23,495 bases of DNA from Euprymna scolopes (taxonomy: Eukaryota > Mollusca > Cephalopoda > Sepiida > Sepiolidae). A model generated the notes under the pieces. That model made no database searches and was not told the origin of the DNA. It saw only the letters and a list, made by a program, of their open reading frames with translations. A program made the translations under genes and the position numbers. The DNA lies in contig CM044502.1 in NCBI GenBank assembly GCA_024364805.1, forward strand, positions 32,515,679 to 32,539,173. Reading direction: 5' to 3'. This document shows, in pieces, positions 10,241 to 19,961 of this stretch. The stretch's first letter is position 1, and each line of letters starts with the position of its first letter.

Positions 10241-10739
10241 AGTTTTGAAAAGGCAACAATGTTAACTTTTTTTGGAAAGAAAGGAGTTCTCGGATCTTGT
10301 AAAAAAGAGTTAGGAAAATCAGAGATTGGGTCCTTTACATTTTTTTATATTTTTTGCATGTCCACGGTTTCTTGCTGCCAATACGTGAAGATTATCTCTT
10401 TATACCTTTTGGCGCTCACGTTTTTAAGAGATTTATTTAGCTTCCCTAATCAGACGTTGCTTATCTTTAAAGAATGAGAATATTTGATATCACTATTCTT
10501 CAGTTTAAGAAGTAGACGTCATAGAAAATGGCGTAAATTTTAAATATAAACAAAACTTAAACATTATTCAAACAAGATAAAATTACATGGAACAACAAGA
10601 ATTTTATCTTTTTCTTTTTGCACATAAAATATATTTAGGCATTTTCAGTTAAGGTTTTAAATAAATTTCTCGATACTTTTCCGTCGCCATTTTTTTCAAA
10701 ATGACAATTTTGTACTCTTATTTACTCTAAAAAAACATA
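10241..10739. other. AT-rich spacer between two LINE copies
   Basis: This may include more 5' sequence of LINE copy B, but no block is recognisable. A perfect 11-base inverted repeat (AAGATAAAATT at 10574-10584, complement at 10600-10610) forms a short stem with a 15-base loop. Nothing else is seen. Confidence 0.4.
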
Positions 10740-11222
10740 TCGACACTTGAATGTAAGGGCCTACTATTTGGGATCATATCTACAAGGGACACTATAGAGG
10801 GAGTTGAGCAGCAAAAGGTGTGTTCACATTGCATTTACATATCCGCATGTTAGAAGGCTATGGGAAGCAGGAAAAAGAAGAGAATTCCAAGGTATAGCAA
10901 TCCAAGAGAAGAAACTATCAGAATAGAAGTATTTCAGACATTTAGATTAAAGGATGGAATGTTGCTGGTTGTCGTGTTAGTGGGGCCTATTTACGTTGAA
11001 AAGGCCATAAGTGATACAAGTGATTCTGTCAAAGCGCATTCTTGTGAAACAGATACAGGAATGCAACAGTGCGTCAACGATACAGAGGTTGGAGCTTGGT
11101 TGATACTGGTTAACCTATTAGGTTGAAGACATTTTTTACCCTGTCTAAGAGGGAGATACTAGTGATATATACACCAGCCTAGATGTGCCAACAATACTCC
11201 TTGCATGGACGAATGACCTCGT
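10740..11222 (-). mobile_element. LINE copy C: C-terminal ORF end and proximal 3' UTR
   Basis: From 10740 the sequence follows the 3' UTR of copies A2 and B (TGTAAGGGCCTACTATTTGGG, then GGGAGTTGAGCAGC, then ATCCGCATGTTAG). From about 10870 it follows the C-terminal coding part of copy B, with matching blocks ACGATACAGAGGTTGGAG and AACCTATTAGGTTG and the CCAGCC region at about 11173, up to about 11222. Minus-strand reading gives QGVLLAHLGWCIY, the same block as GVLLPYLGWCICH in copy B. The distal pyrimidine-rich tract is missing. It has the same orientation as copy B and lies 500 bp from it, so a tandem or nested insertion history is likely. Confidence 0.8.
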
Positions 11223-12234
11223 TAACTGCTACAACCTAAAACTCGTCCCAAGTCTAAATTTGGAGTAGTTACCGAGATATAATCCCTATTTCCATAAAAT
11301 AGTGTGACCACTTCTTGTGTGTTTGTGTATGTGTGTATAGTTTTCTCGACTGTACCTGACTTGCCTTTTTTTTTACTATTAGTGGATTATTTATTGAAAT
11401 ACAAAAATGCATCAGCTTTAAGTACTAAAATAAATTTTAAAAACCTGTTAAAAATATGTAATTACGAAATTAAATTAAGCAGAATGCATTTCGATTTATC
11501 GTACATGAGTCAGCTGTTTTTTTTTATGTAAGAATTACTTTATGGAGGTTCGAAATTTGAAAGGAATTTGGAAGTACTGAAACCGTTGAATAGAACATCG
11601 TTTCTTAATTTAGAATTTTTCACGAATACTTATGAATTAAAAGCTGGGGAAGCTACTTACATCCAATATTTTTATAAATAGAGGTAAACTAACTATATTA
11701 GCAAAACTAATTATATTTTTATAACAATCTGATTGAATGATTTATTTAATGACCACACCATACCGTAATTGATAAATGTAGCTTTAAAAAGTGCCCGTTT
11801 TTAATAATTTGATAAAATATATATCATAATTTTAAAAACAACAGAAGTGCAAAAATTAAAATAAAAAAGACTCCGGAAAGCACAATTAGTTCAATATGTT
11901 TCTTCATCGTAGAGCGATAACCGTCCAATGTTATTACTGTAAATAATTAAACAAAACTTTTTCAGATTTAGGCTTACCTTAAATTGGACAGTCACTGGAG
12001 TGAATATGGTATTGTGGTGACAGAGATATTTCTCGTAAGATAAGGTTAGACCATTTTAAGTATTTGACATCTATTAGTCCCACACTTTTAAGTCTAATTT
12101 GTTCATTATGTATTTTTTTTATTATTTTGTACAAATAAGTATTTCAAAGTCGTTCAATTTAGTTTGGAGGTCCATACAACAAGCTTTGCAATTGAGGTAC
12201 GAAATGGTTTGATTAGTTTAATCATGTTAAGACT
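11223..12234. other. AT-rich non-coding DNA, nothing recognised
   Basis: No coding motif or repeat is identified. A short plus-strand open frame at 11304-11531 is rich in Leu, Phe and Lys and has no motif. Confidence 0.5.
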
Positions 12235-12556
12235 CAGCTCGTATCTTTCAATCGTAATCACGTTGCTTTTCTTTCTAAGATTCTCATAGATGGATCTACT
12301 CTTGAGTAGAAATCGACTCATTCTGAATCTTCTTGGGATTTCTTGGCCATAAATACATTTTCTTTTCTTTCTTAAAATTCATATATTAGATTCTTTTAAT
12401 TTCTCTTAAAGTATCTCCTCTATCTCTCTAAACACTTTCTCACAGCTTAGGCTATTCTTTATCTCTACAAAACTACAATCAGACCATGTATAAGAACCGT
12501 TGTCATATTTGGGCTGGTGAATCAATGTTCCATCAGGTGCTCGTCTGAACTCCAAT
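12235..12556 (+). mobile_element. LINE copy E, left of gap: segment after the RT palm
   Basis: Frames shift, but the order is that of the LINE region after the RT catalytic block: DGSTLE (near 12292), LGISW (near 12335), FLSKHFLTA (near 12440) and LYKTTIRPC (about 12466-12492), the last matching LYKATIRPC in the copy at 16490-16640. It then reads CHIWAGES. The final 23 bases before the gap (12534-12556) are identical to 19205-19227, the codons of GRCSSELQ, which in an intact element lie about 70 codons further on. Confidence 0.75.
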
Positions 12557-13008
12557 NNNNNNNNNNNNNNNNNNNNNNNNNNNNNNNNNNNNNNNNNNNN
12601 NNNNNNNNNNNNNNNNNNNNNNNNNNNNNNNNNNNNNNNNNNNNNNNNNNNNNNNNNNNNNNNNNNNNNNNNNNNNNNNNNNNNNNNNNNNNNNNNNNNN
12701 NNNNNNNNNNNNNNNNNNNNNNNNNNNNNNNNNNNNNNNNNNNNNNNNNNNNNNNNNNNNNNNNNNNNNNNNNNNNNNNNNNNNNNNNNNNNNNNNNNNN
12801 NNNNNNNNNNNNNNNNNNNNNNNNNNNNNNNNNNNNNNNNNNNNNNNNNNNNNNNNNNNNNNNNNNNNNNNNNNNNNNNNNNNNNNNNNNNNNNNNNNNN
12901 NNNNNNNNNNNNNNNNNNNNNNNNNNNNNNNNNNNNNNNNNNNNNNNNNNNNNNNNNNNNNNNNNNNNNNNNNNNNNNNNNNNNNNNNNNNNNNNNNNNN
13001 NNNNNNNN
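12557..13008. other. Assembly gap (452 N)
   Basis: An unbroken run of N. It lies inside a LINE copy and its right edge is a TC/TCTA microsatellite, both typical causes of assembly breaks. The true length may differ from 452. Confidence 0.99.
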
Positions 13009-13046
13009 TCTCTCTATCTATCTATCTATCTATCTATCTCTCTCTC
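13009..13046. repeat. TCTA/TC microsatellite
   Basis: TC dinucleotides, then about seven TCTA units, then TC again, directly right of the gap. The left end is hidden, so the true length is unknown. It sits within LINE coding sequence, just before the codons for GDVASL. Confidence 0.95.
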
Positions 13047-13345
13047 GCAGAGGTGATGTTGCTAGTCTCACTATTTTTATATTTACTGTTATGGCATGTG
13101 TTCCTCAGAATTGTCTGATCTATTTCCATTTTCCTTTGATCTAGCACGTTTGACTCATTGGTTTAATGGTGTCAATCAATTCGCTGTTTTCATGCCTCCT
13201 TGCAATAAAACTTCTTATTCTAATAGCTTATTTTAAAGAACTGCAGGCTTGTGGAACTCTCTTCCTGCTGACGGTTTTCAACTTACCTATAGCTTTGCTT
13301 TCCTTTTTTCAAAAAAACGCACATTGGTCTTTTCTGTCTTTGTGA
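13047..13345 (+). mobile_element. LINE copy E, right of gap: ORF C-terminus
   Basis: It reads RGDVASL, then a degraded FYRY...GMCSSEL-like block near 13075-13110, then HWFNGVNQFAVFMPP, then TSYSNSLF, and RTAGLWNSLPAD (from about 13239), the conserved C-terminal RTARLWNSLP motif of this LINE class. One TAA interrupts SLF/RTAG (near 13235), and frames change upstream. The reading continues to about 13345. A short A run at 13419-13428 may be the remains of a tail. Confidence 0.8.
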
Positions 13346-13429
13346 TAGTTATCTTTCGTGCTGCTTAGCTCCTTACATCAACTGGTTTCACGCTTTGTCT
13401 GGAGTGATTTCGATAAGAAAAAAAAACAC

Positions 13430-14420
13430 CGTTCGATTGTTCATAGATTCACAGCTTTATCTTGCCGCTAAAGAAACAAAATTCTGCATTGTCAGATGAC
13501 TATGGTTTAGTGTTTCAATCCGTTAAAGTTCTGAGGACAACCACCTTCTCCAGATTCTTCTGACCGCTACCTTCGTTTCGACAGTGGAACGACTTAAACC
13601 CGATTAGATAATAATACGATCTTCAGTCAAACATTCGTTCTCAGATTAAGAGATTCTATTTCCGAAGATTTATTTCTATTTTTTCAAATCCTTTTGTTTG
13701 TCGAAACGTGAATTTAATCATGTTTCAAAAATAAACGTATATTTAAAATTTGTTAAAAACTTTTTTATTTTGGTTCTGACTTCAGTTTGATACATTACTA
13801 CCAAAAATCACAATATGTGTCTTTGTTAAATTTAGATGAAACACTACTTTTTTGTAACATATGCGATTCGCTGATTAATTTGATCCGTGCATAGTCTTAT
13901 CTACTGACGTATGTTTCGAGAACCAAGTGTCCTTTAACACCCCCAGGTCGTGATGCTCTCCATTATTTCATGCAGTGAATCATGGGTAAGGAAAGCCTTA
14001 TTGCGCTCTCTCCTCTTCAAGCTCCAAAACGCATAAATTAGCACCTGTTCTTACCGAATGGTCACCTATTTTAGCATTGGCTAGGCTAAACATTGCTTAA
14101 CTTTGGTACTCTAACGGGAACCGATTTAACAACATAATTACGCCATATATACTCTTGGGTGAAAAAACAAAATTTTGTATTCAAATTGCATCTGTTGGTT
14201 TTTCAACCTTTCAACAATATGTTCAACTTGCTGAAACCCATCTCAATCGGATCTGTAAAATGGTTATTAATTTCACGTCAGGATATAAAAATATTTTCTC
14301 TATTTATGCTTAAGATTTCGAATCTACAAATGTATTTATCTTTTTGTGAATCGCTAAGGGAGCTGGTATGTGTTATTCGTTCAGTTTAGCATTTTACTTG
14401 TACTATTTTCACTGTTAACA
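13430..14420. other. AT-rich non-coding DNA, nothing recognised
   Basis: No convincing gene. A minus- or plus-strand LINE relation is not visible here. A plus-strand open frame at 14159-14389 has no motif I know. Confidence 0.5.
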
Positions 14421-14423
14421 ATG

Positions 14424-14495
14424 ACCCTTGGCGTAACGGATAAAGTACTTGTTGAATGCAGTTTTGAGATTATTCTTTAAGTTTACGGTTGAACA
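14424..14495 (+). pseudogene. Possible tRNA-Arg-like relic or tRNA-derived SINE head
   Basis: GACCCTTGGCGTAACGGATA resembles the acceptor and D-arm start of a eukaryotic tRNA-Arg (GRCCCTGTGGCCTAATGGATAA), including an A-box-like TGGCGTAACGG. About 55 bases on, GGTTGAACAC weakly resembles a B box (GGTTCGAATCC). No clean anticodon or T stem can be drawn, so at best this is a decayed tRNA copy. The similarity could be chance. Confidence 0.25.
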
Positions 14496-14987
14496 CTCAA
14501 TGCTGATACTCAAAACACAATTGCAAATTATTTGGAACTTCTACCTGGTCATGGCTGACGAAACGAGAGTATTTTATCCCTGTGGATTAAATTAATGGTT
14601 CCATTAAAAAATATGTATAGATTCCCAAATTCGACAAGATACATCTGAAGAAAGCTGGATGTTACATCGACTAAAACGTTGTGAAAATAGCATTCAGGAT
14701 ATGAACAGTAGCCCGAATCATCAGATTTTGTTGGATTATGTTTGCTTCTTCTTGAGTTACGTGAGAAATTCATATGATGGTCTCATCCCTTCTCCCGTAC
14801 GTCGTTCTTATTCAGAAAGTAAGAACTTAATCTAATAGCGAAGTGTATCTGTGTTAGATCGTGGTTTCTCTTGCTTCCATCATCTTTGAACTTTGATCAC
14901 GTATCCAAATCCTGTCAAACAATAAATTCTAAACTCGAATATATGTGTCTATATTTGGATTTTCAGAATTTAACTTTAACCACTAAA

Positions 14988-14989
<2 letters not shown>

Positions 14990-15075
<86 letters not shown>
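14990..15075. repeat. TA dinucleotide microsatellite (~86 bp)
   Basis: An uninterrupted TA run. Long pure TA tracts can extrude cruciforms and are prone to length change. Confidence 0.98.
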
Positions 15076-15077
<2 letters not shown>

Positions 15078-15304
15078 ACTCATAAGTCTCTGAACAACAG
15101 AAGAACTGATTTCTCTAAGAAGCAAAATAGTATAAAACACATCCAGGTCATTTTTTTTTTGTTTTAGTTCACATAACTATAAAAAGTCAGCAATATGCTC
15201 CCCCCTCTGTTCAAAAACTTTGGAGACCCCTCGCCTAAAGTATACTATCGTTTCTAGTGATTGTGCTTTGTTATATTGCCTATTTCCGTTTAGTATTGAG
15301 TGTA

Positions 15305-15665
15305 AGACTAATGTAATATCTTTCCATGCTTAATTCATGGTCCATGGTGTATTATCTGTTCTGATAATGATACAATTCTCCCAGGCATTACATCCTCTTT
15401 ATTATTATGGGGCAGGGTTATATATCTACTATTCTCATAAGACTATTCTGAGAGGATTTAATTTTTTTAGAGAAGGTAGTGTCGTATTTGTTCTGTTGTA
15501 ATAAAATTATCCTCCCAAGCATCACCTCTTGCTTTGAAAGTGGTTGTGTTTTTACTTTTATCTCTTCATTCGTCGTGATAATATCTGGCCAGGCATTACC
15601 TCTTCCTTTACAAAGAACAAGTGTAGTATGTACTTTCCGTCATGATGCTATCCTCCCAGGTTTGC
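15305..15665. repeat. Degenerate ~67-bp tandem repeat
   Basis: The core TCCCAGGCATTACCTCTT, with variants, recurs at about 15320, 15381, 15515, 15589 and 15654. The spacings are close to 67 or twice 67 (134, 74, 65). Each unit starts with a GATAATATC-like lead and carries a TTTAC...AAG tail. The copies are well diverged. A 106-codon plus-strand open frame (15479-15799) runs over the repeat and is best taken as a by-product. Confidence 0.6.
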
Positions 15666-16489
15666 AAATATATCCGACCAGTTTGAGCATATATTTATTA
15701 GTCTTACGGAAAGAGGAACAGACAGAATTATTAAAGGACGTTTCAGCCAACGTCATCCGGTGTCATTCGCCCTTTTTTATGTATAGTCTTAATTCATAAA
15801 CTGAGATGTTCTCCCCTATTTAAATGTAATGTAGGTGGATAATTTGTATACGTTGATGTGTCTACGTATTACAGGAAGAAATTATGTTTTTGAAGTGCAC
15901 TTTTTAAATTGATGAATGCTCATGAATAGCGTGACATGAACAATTACTTTCTCATTATTTCTTTTTTTTTTCTTTTTTTTTTTTGCATTTCAATTCCTTT
16001 AATCCTTAGGTGTTATTTTTTAATCATCGATTTCCATGTGAACGTCATGACTGCACTACGTTCACTGTTGCAATAACCTTGCATGCGGGCGGACTCGTTC
16101 AAGCGTCATATTCTCCAGTATTGCTTTCTGTCCATTATATGCAAGTACGGTGCTGTAGTATTTACAGGCGAGGTTGATGAGCTCGGCATTCCGGGTTCGA
16201 TCTTGTTTGGTGCTATTGCATCATTTTGAATATTTATCAGTAAATCCCTCTTCCGGTCATGAGTTAAATAGCAGAGATTATTTAAAAGTAATAATTTGCA
16301 CCTATTCTAAAAAGAAAACCCTATAAATACTATCAATCTTTCTTTGCTCATTCCAGAATTGTTTTCAGTTATCAGCTCTTCTTGCAAATGAACTTAAGCA
16401 ATGCGGTTAGTGATTGCGGAACCGTGCTTTAATAAGGATATTTATTCAAGTACTTTTACATGAGTATCCAATGCCTCTCGAGACACAAA
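15666..16489. other. AT-rich non-coding DNA with T runs
   Basis: T-rich tract at about 15959-15984. GGGTTCGATC at about 16194 matches a pol III B box, as found in tRNAs and tRNA-derived SINEs, but no A box is seen at the right distance, so no element is called. Confidence 0.4.
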
Positions 16490-16640
16490 AGCGAGTGACT
16501 AGCAGCAGATGCACCAGCCCAAATATGACAACAATACTCTATACATGGGCGAATGGTGGCTTTGTAGAGGTACAGGGTACTTTAAGGCGTCAGTAACTTT
16601 CTAGCACGGTAGAGAGAGCCCACCTTCTTTGCAGCAGCCT
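16490..16640 (-). mobile_element. LINE copy D: short internal fragment
   Basis: It matches 8693-8835 closely, with shared blocks CAGATGCACCAGCCCA and then CTTTCTAGCA and GTAGAGAGAGCCCACC. The minus-strand reading is AAKKVGSLYRARKLLTP, then LYLYKATIRPCIEYCCHIW, an excellent match to the post-RT region of this LINE class with a better preserved frame than copy B. Both ends stop abruptly, so it is an isolated fragment. Confidence 0.85.
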
Positions 16641-17905
16641 TGGTATGTTGTACTATGTTGTATCATTTTATTTTATTTTATTTCATTAAATGACCGATGC
16701 GTATCAGAAGTTTAAAATAATTAATGTCAATAAACGTAACTGAGTGAGAAAGGAAATGAAAGACGGTTGCATGCATCAATAATGAAAACACTATTCTACG
16801 TGTGCCCCCCTCCGGTGACGTTTGTGCGCCATGGTTTTGTTTCCCTTTAATCTTGTTTTTGTTCTGGACGTGTCGTCCCGTATTAGCGATCGTCGAGTGG
16901 TGGTGTGCGAGCATACACGTACAAAAATCAAAACAACACAAACTCACAACTGAGAAGACAAACTTCGATAAATCATGTATGTATTAGTTGTGCTCTTGTG
17001 TGTGTGTGATGCCGTGGAAAAAACCCTTCCCTTAAGTTCCAGTTTATCAGCTAAGGCAGAACTCGGGTAATTTTTTGTCGAGATATTATTATCGTTCGGT
17101 TAAAGTCAATCTGCAATTTACCCAACCACACTTGAGTCCAACCTCATCTGCCCGAAGCGGGAACGTCTTGTAAACCTCCGTACCGTAAACTGTCGTAAAT
17201 GTATTAACTGAAATCCTGTGTAAGTTTTTTTGTTGTTTTTTTTTTGTCTTAGTCACTGCTCTATCCCAATCAATAGAAACTAATTACTGTCGCGTTCATC
17301 TGCTCTATTACTTTCAGCTATCTAGATAGAAAGTGACCACCAACTGTGATATGTCCTTCTCTCTCTAGAGTTCAAAAGATTTCCGCGGTTTCTCATCGTC
17401 TTTTTACTTATATGGCTAATTATTTTCTCACATTGTCAGGAGTTTTGGATGGGAGAGAGGGGACAGTTTATAGTATCACGATACGTACAATGAATTAATC
17501 TAATGAATAGTCTACTTTTAAACGATGGAGCTGACGAATAAAAGTTCACATCCTATCGAATATATCGTAATGATAACATTGTGGGAGGTATTAACCCAAA
17601 ATTTCATCTTGATATTAAGTAATATTGTCGTATATTTAAGTGAGGTTTTGAACCGTCCAAGGTCATCCAAAGAACCATGTAAGAAGCACGCGATGAATGG
17701 TGTCATCGACGAAGTAAGAGAAGATTGTTGTTAAGAATAATTAACTTGGAAGCGAGTCAAAAGTGTTCCTAAAATTAGAATGAAAACAAACTTATGTGTG
17801 TTTTTCTTTTTCATCCTTCCCTCTTCACAATTAAAATTACGAATAAAAGTAAAAGTTCTCGTAATCATTCGTCTGTGTTGATTAATTTAAGTTAACAGCA
17901 TCTGA
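16641..17905. other. AT-rich DNA with one CpG-richer patch, no gene recognised
   Basis: Positions about 16800-16925 contain many CG dinucleotides (GGTGACG, GACGTGTCGTCCCG, GCGATCGTCG), unlike the flanks. A 61-codon plus-strand open frame (16802-16987) crosses it without a recognisable motif. A first exon, a promoter or a decayed element are all possible; nothing decides between them. The rest shows no feature. Confidence 0.4.
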
Positions 17906-17913
17906 AGAGCTAT

Positions 17914-18019
17914 CCGTCGAGCCCATAATCGAGCTATTATTGATTTTATTTCTTTAGTGCCAATAAATTCTAGACAGAATAGACATCCTGCCGAAGAAAT
18001 AAAATCCCTAATCGACGGA
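17914..18019. repeat. Imperfect inverted repeat (hairpin)
   Basis: TCCGTCGA at 17913-17920 pairs with TCGACGGA at 18012-18019, and GATTTTATTTCTT at 17942-17954 pairs with AAGAAATAAAATC at 17994-18006. The left arm carries about 20 extra bases between the two paired blocks. The loop is about 39 bases. It could be a small foldback element; no target duplication is evident. Confidence 0.65.
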
Positions 18020-18084
18020 CACCATGCTACACAACAAAAAATGCAACTTACATATAATGAATCACTTACTACATAAAGTGAGAT

Positions 18085-18135
18085 CCAGCGTTAAATACCC
18101 ACGAAAGAGTCGATATGCCGTAAAAATAAACAAAG
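18085..18135 (+). mobile_element. SINE 3' end fragment
   Basis: GCGTTAAATACCCACGAAAG, then GTCGATATGCCGTAAAA and an A/C-rich run match the 3' end of the SINE at 19962-20315 (GCATTAAATAATCCGAAAAG, then GTTGATACGCCGTAAAA). Only the tail region is recognisable; the GC-rich body is absent. Confidence 0.65.
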
Positions 18136-18269
18136 TAACAAGGCAATTAATAAAATAAGGAAGTTTTGGTATTATTCAAAGTAAATAATTAATATTTAAT
18201 TCACATTTGTTAAATAGACAAAGCATTAATGCAATAGTATTTTAGCAACGGGGTGCTTTAAATAATTTT

Positions 18270-18870
18270 ACAGACTTTTTTCATATGAGCACTTTTATTG
18301 ATTGCATCTATATAAAACTCTAGTCCCCTTCGAAGTAATCTCCTCCGGCTGCAATGCACTTGTACCGTTCCAACAATTTCTGAATAGTCGCATGGAAGTC
18401 CTCTTGTGTGAGCGTGTCAATGACCCTCTTTGCAGCCTCCTTCATCTTTTCAATTATTTTATAACGACAGCCTCTAAGGTTTTCCTTGAGCTAGGGAATA
18501 ACCAAAAGTCACAGAGAGCAAGGGAAGCTGGAGAACTGTCTTGATGCCCATCTTCATCAAATAGTCTGTGACAAGGATGGAGTTTCCCTTGGGACAAAAT
18601 TCGCCTAAATCTTCCGCATCTTCAGTTCCTCGCGAATAATTGTATATACAGTTCCCACACTGACATCAAACTGTGCACTTATTGACTCTATAGACACACG
18701 ACGGTCCTATCTATGAAATTCTTTATTTGGCCAATTAACTCTTGTGTTCTGACTTCCTTACTCCTCTTTTTATGATGTTTTTAGTTTGGCGATAAAGCTA
18801 GCTGATGGCTTAGAACTTTTTAATATGAGTGTGTGAGTACAGTTCTTCTTGGCTGGATTAGTTATACGAA
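18270..18870 (-). mobile_element. Mariner-type DNA transposon relic with a central deletion
   Basis: On the minus strand an N-terminal segment (about 18780-18590) reads ISAQFDVSVGTVYTIIREEL, a helix-turn-helix DNA-binding region, followed by KMRKI and FVPRE. The C-terminal segment (about 18560-18320) reads YLMKMGIKTV, then in a shifted frame LALCDFWLFP, then EDFHATIQKLLERYKCIAAG and GDYFEGD before a TAG (18320-18322). LALCDFWLFP corresponds to the mariner SPDLAPCDFWLFP block, and the end to the family's KCI...GDYFEGD C-terminus. The span between the two segments, which should hold the first two catalytic Asp residues, is missing. An intact mariner transposase is about 345 residues and this copy retains well under half. 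Inverted ends were not found with confidence. It cannot encode an active transposase. Confidence 0.88.
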
Positions 18871-19145
18871 ATTTACCGAACAGTCGTCAATTGCAATGAA
18901 TTGCAACGAATGATTATAATCCAGATATCTTGATCTTTAATTCACTGTTAATATCATCGCACGAGTTTACAGTAAGGAATAGACAGCATACTATCCATGC
19001 AGCAAAATAATTAAGTCAGTGCAATAGGTGGCACATTAGCCAGACTAGTTAATATAGCCCTCAGATAAAAATTTTAAATATAATCAGGCACTTTAATTTC
19101 GATCTGTTTTTACTTTTGGAGATTGTAAAACTAGTTCTATCATTT
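18871..19145. other. AT-rich spacer, nothing recognised
   Basis: Sequence between the mariner relic and the LINE end. No repeat or coding pattern is visible. Confidence 0.4.
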
Positions 19146-19150
19146 TCGAA

Positions 19151-19576
19151 GTGACCACACAAAATATAAGGAGCCTATCCTTGTTTTATCGTTATTTTCA
19201 TGGCAGGTGCTCGTCTGAACTCCAATCCCTGGTCGCCCCTCGCCAATCTTTCACGAAAAACACCCGTCTAGCTGAATCCACTGTGAAAAATTTCCCCCAC
19301 TCTATATCTGTGCCTAAATCAAAACGCGGATTTCATGAACAAAGCTTCTTTCTTAGAACTGCACGCCTGTGGAACTCTGTTCCGTCTGCCTGCTTCCCTC
19401 CGGACTACAACTTGGATGTCTTCAAGTCTAATGTTAACAAATTCCTAATGAACCGCCCCCTTAAGTAAACACTTCATCAAATCTCCTCACTAACGTAATG
19501 TACTTGCAATAACCCTTATCCCTGAGTGGCTTCCGGGCCTTGATAAGTGGTGATCACTGTGTAAAAAAAAAAAAAA
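19151..19576 (+). mobile_element. LINE copy F: 5'-truncated C-terminus with open frame, short 3' UTR and oligo-A tail
   Basis: The frame is open to the TAA at 19466-19468: IRSLSLFYRYFHGRCSSEL, then RTARLWNSVPSACFPP (from 19355), then YNLDVFKSNVNKFLMNRP. These are the conserved last ~100 residues of a Jockey/CR1-like ORF2. Homology starts at about 19160. The 3' UTR is only about 95 bases, has TTGATAAGTGGTGATCACTG near its end, and closes with 14 A (19563-19576). The lack of stops and the clean tail make this the youngest-looking LINE piece here, a typical dead-on-arrival truncated insert. It differs from copies A2, B and C in its 3' UTR, so it belongs to another subfamily. A flanking target duplication is not obvious. 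The protein end alone has no enzymatic function. Confidence 0.9.
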
Positions 19577-19961
19577 ATCGTCAAACGTTGCGTCTTTTCA
19601 TTTTAAAAGGACAAAATAGATTTTCAAGTAGGCTTATGCAAAAGCTGTACATCGTAACTATTTCAGGTAAGTTCTGTATCTAAATGTCAATGATATTTGC
19701 TTACTGTATAAAGTTTGAATCATAAGAAAACTGCTACTTTGAAAATGTTTTGGAATTTAAGGGAAAAAATTGAACAACTCATAGTAAATAAGTAACAGGA
19801 TGTTACGCATTTCAGCAATGAGGAACCCGAAGATAAAAATTATCGAGGCAACTTAGAATATCTATCAGAGAAGAAATTATGTAAAAATGCACAAGACCAA
19901 ATTTCACAGTAAAAAGTTAATAAAATGTTTAAATATCATGTTTTTTATTCCTAAATGTATT
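19577..19961. other. AT-rich spacer, nothing recognised
   Basis: The sequence between the LINE tail and the SINE shows no motif or repeat. Confidence 0.4.

Noticed and set aside
10241-10500. More 5' coding sequence of LINE copy B or a separate gene on the minus strand
   Set aside because: Several frames give short protein-like runs, but none matches the block order of the other LINE copies.
12517-13056. 179-codon plus-strand open frame
   Set aside because: Most of it is assembly gap; the real codons belong to a broken LINE and a microsatellite.
13470-13620. Possible further LINE C-terminus (an RQWNDLNP-like reading near 13580)
   Set aside because: Only a few residues resemble the RTARLWNSLP motif and the flanking blocks are missing.
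16160-16235. tRNA-derived SINE head with B box GGGTTCGATC
   Set aside because: No A box at the expected distance, no matching second copy in the window and no clear tail.
18302-18544. 80-codon plus-strand open frame
   Set aside because: It is antisense to the mariner transposase C-terminus read on the minus strand.
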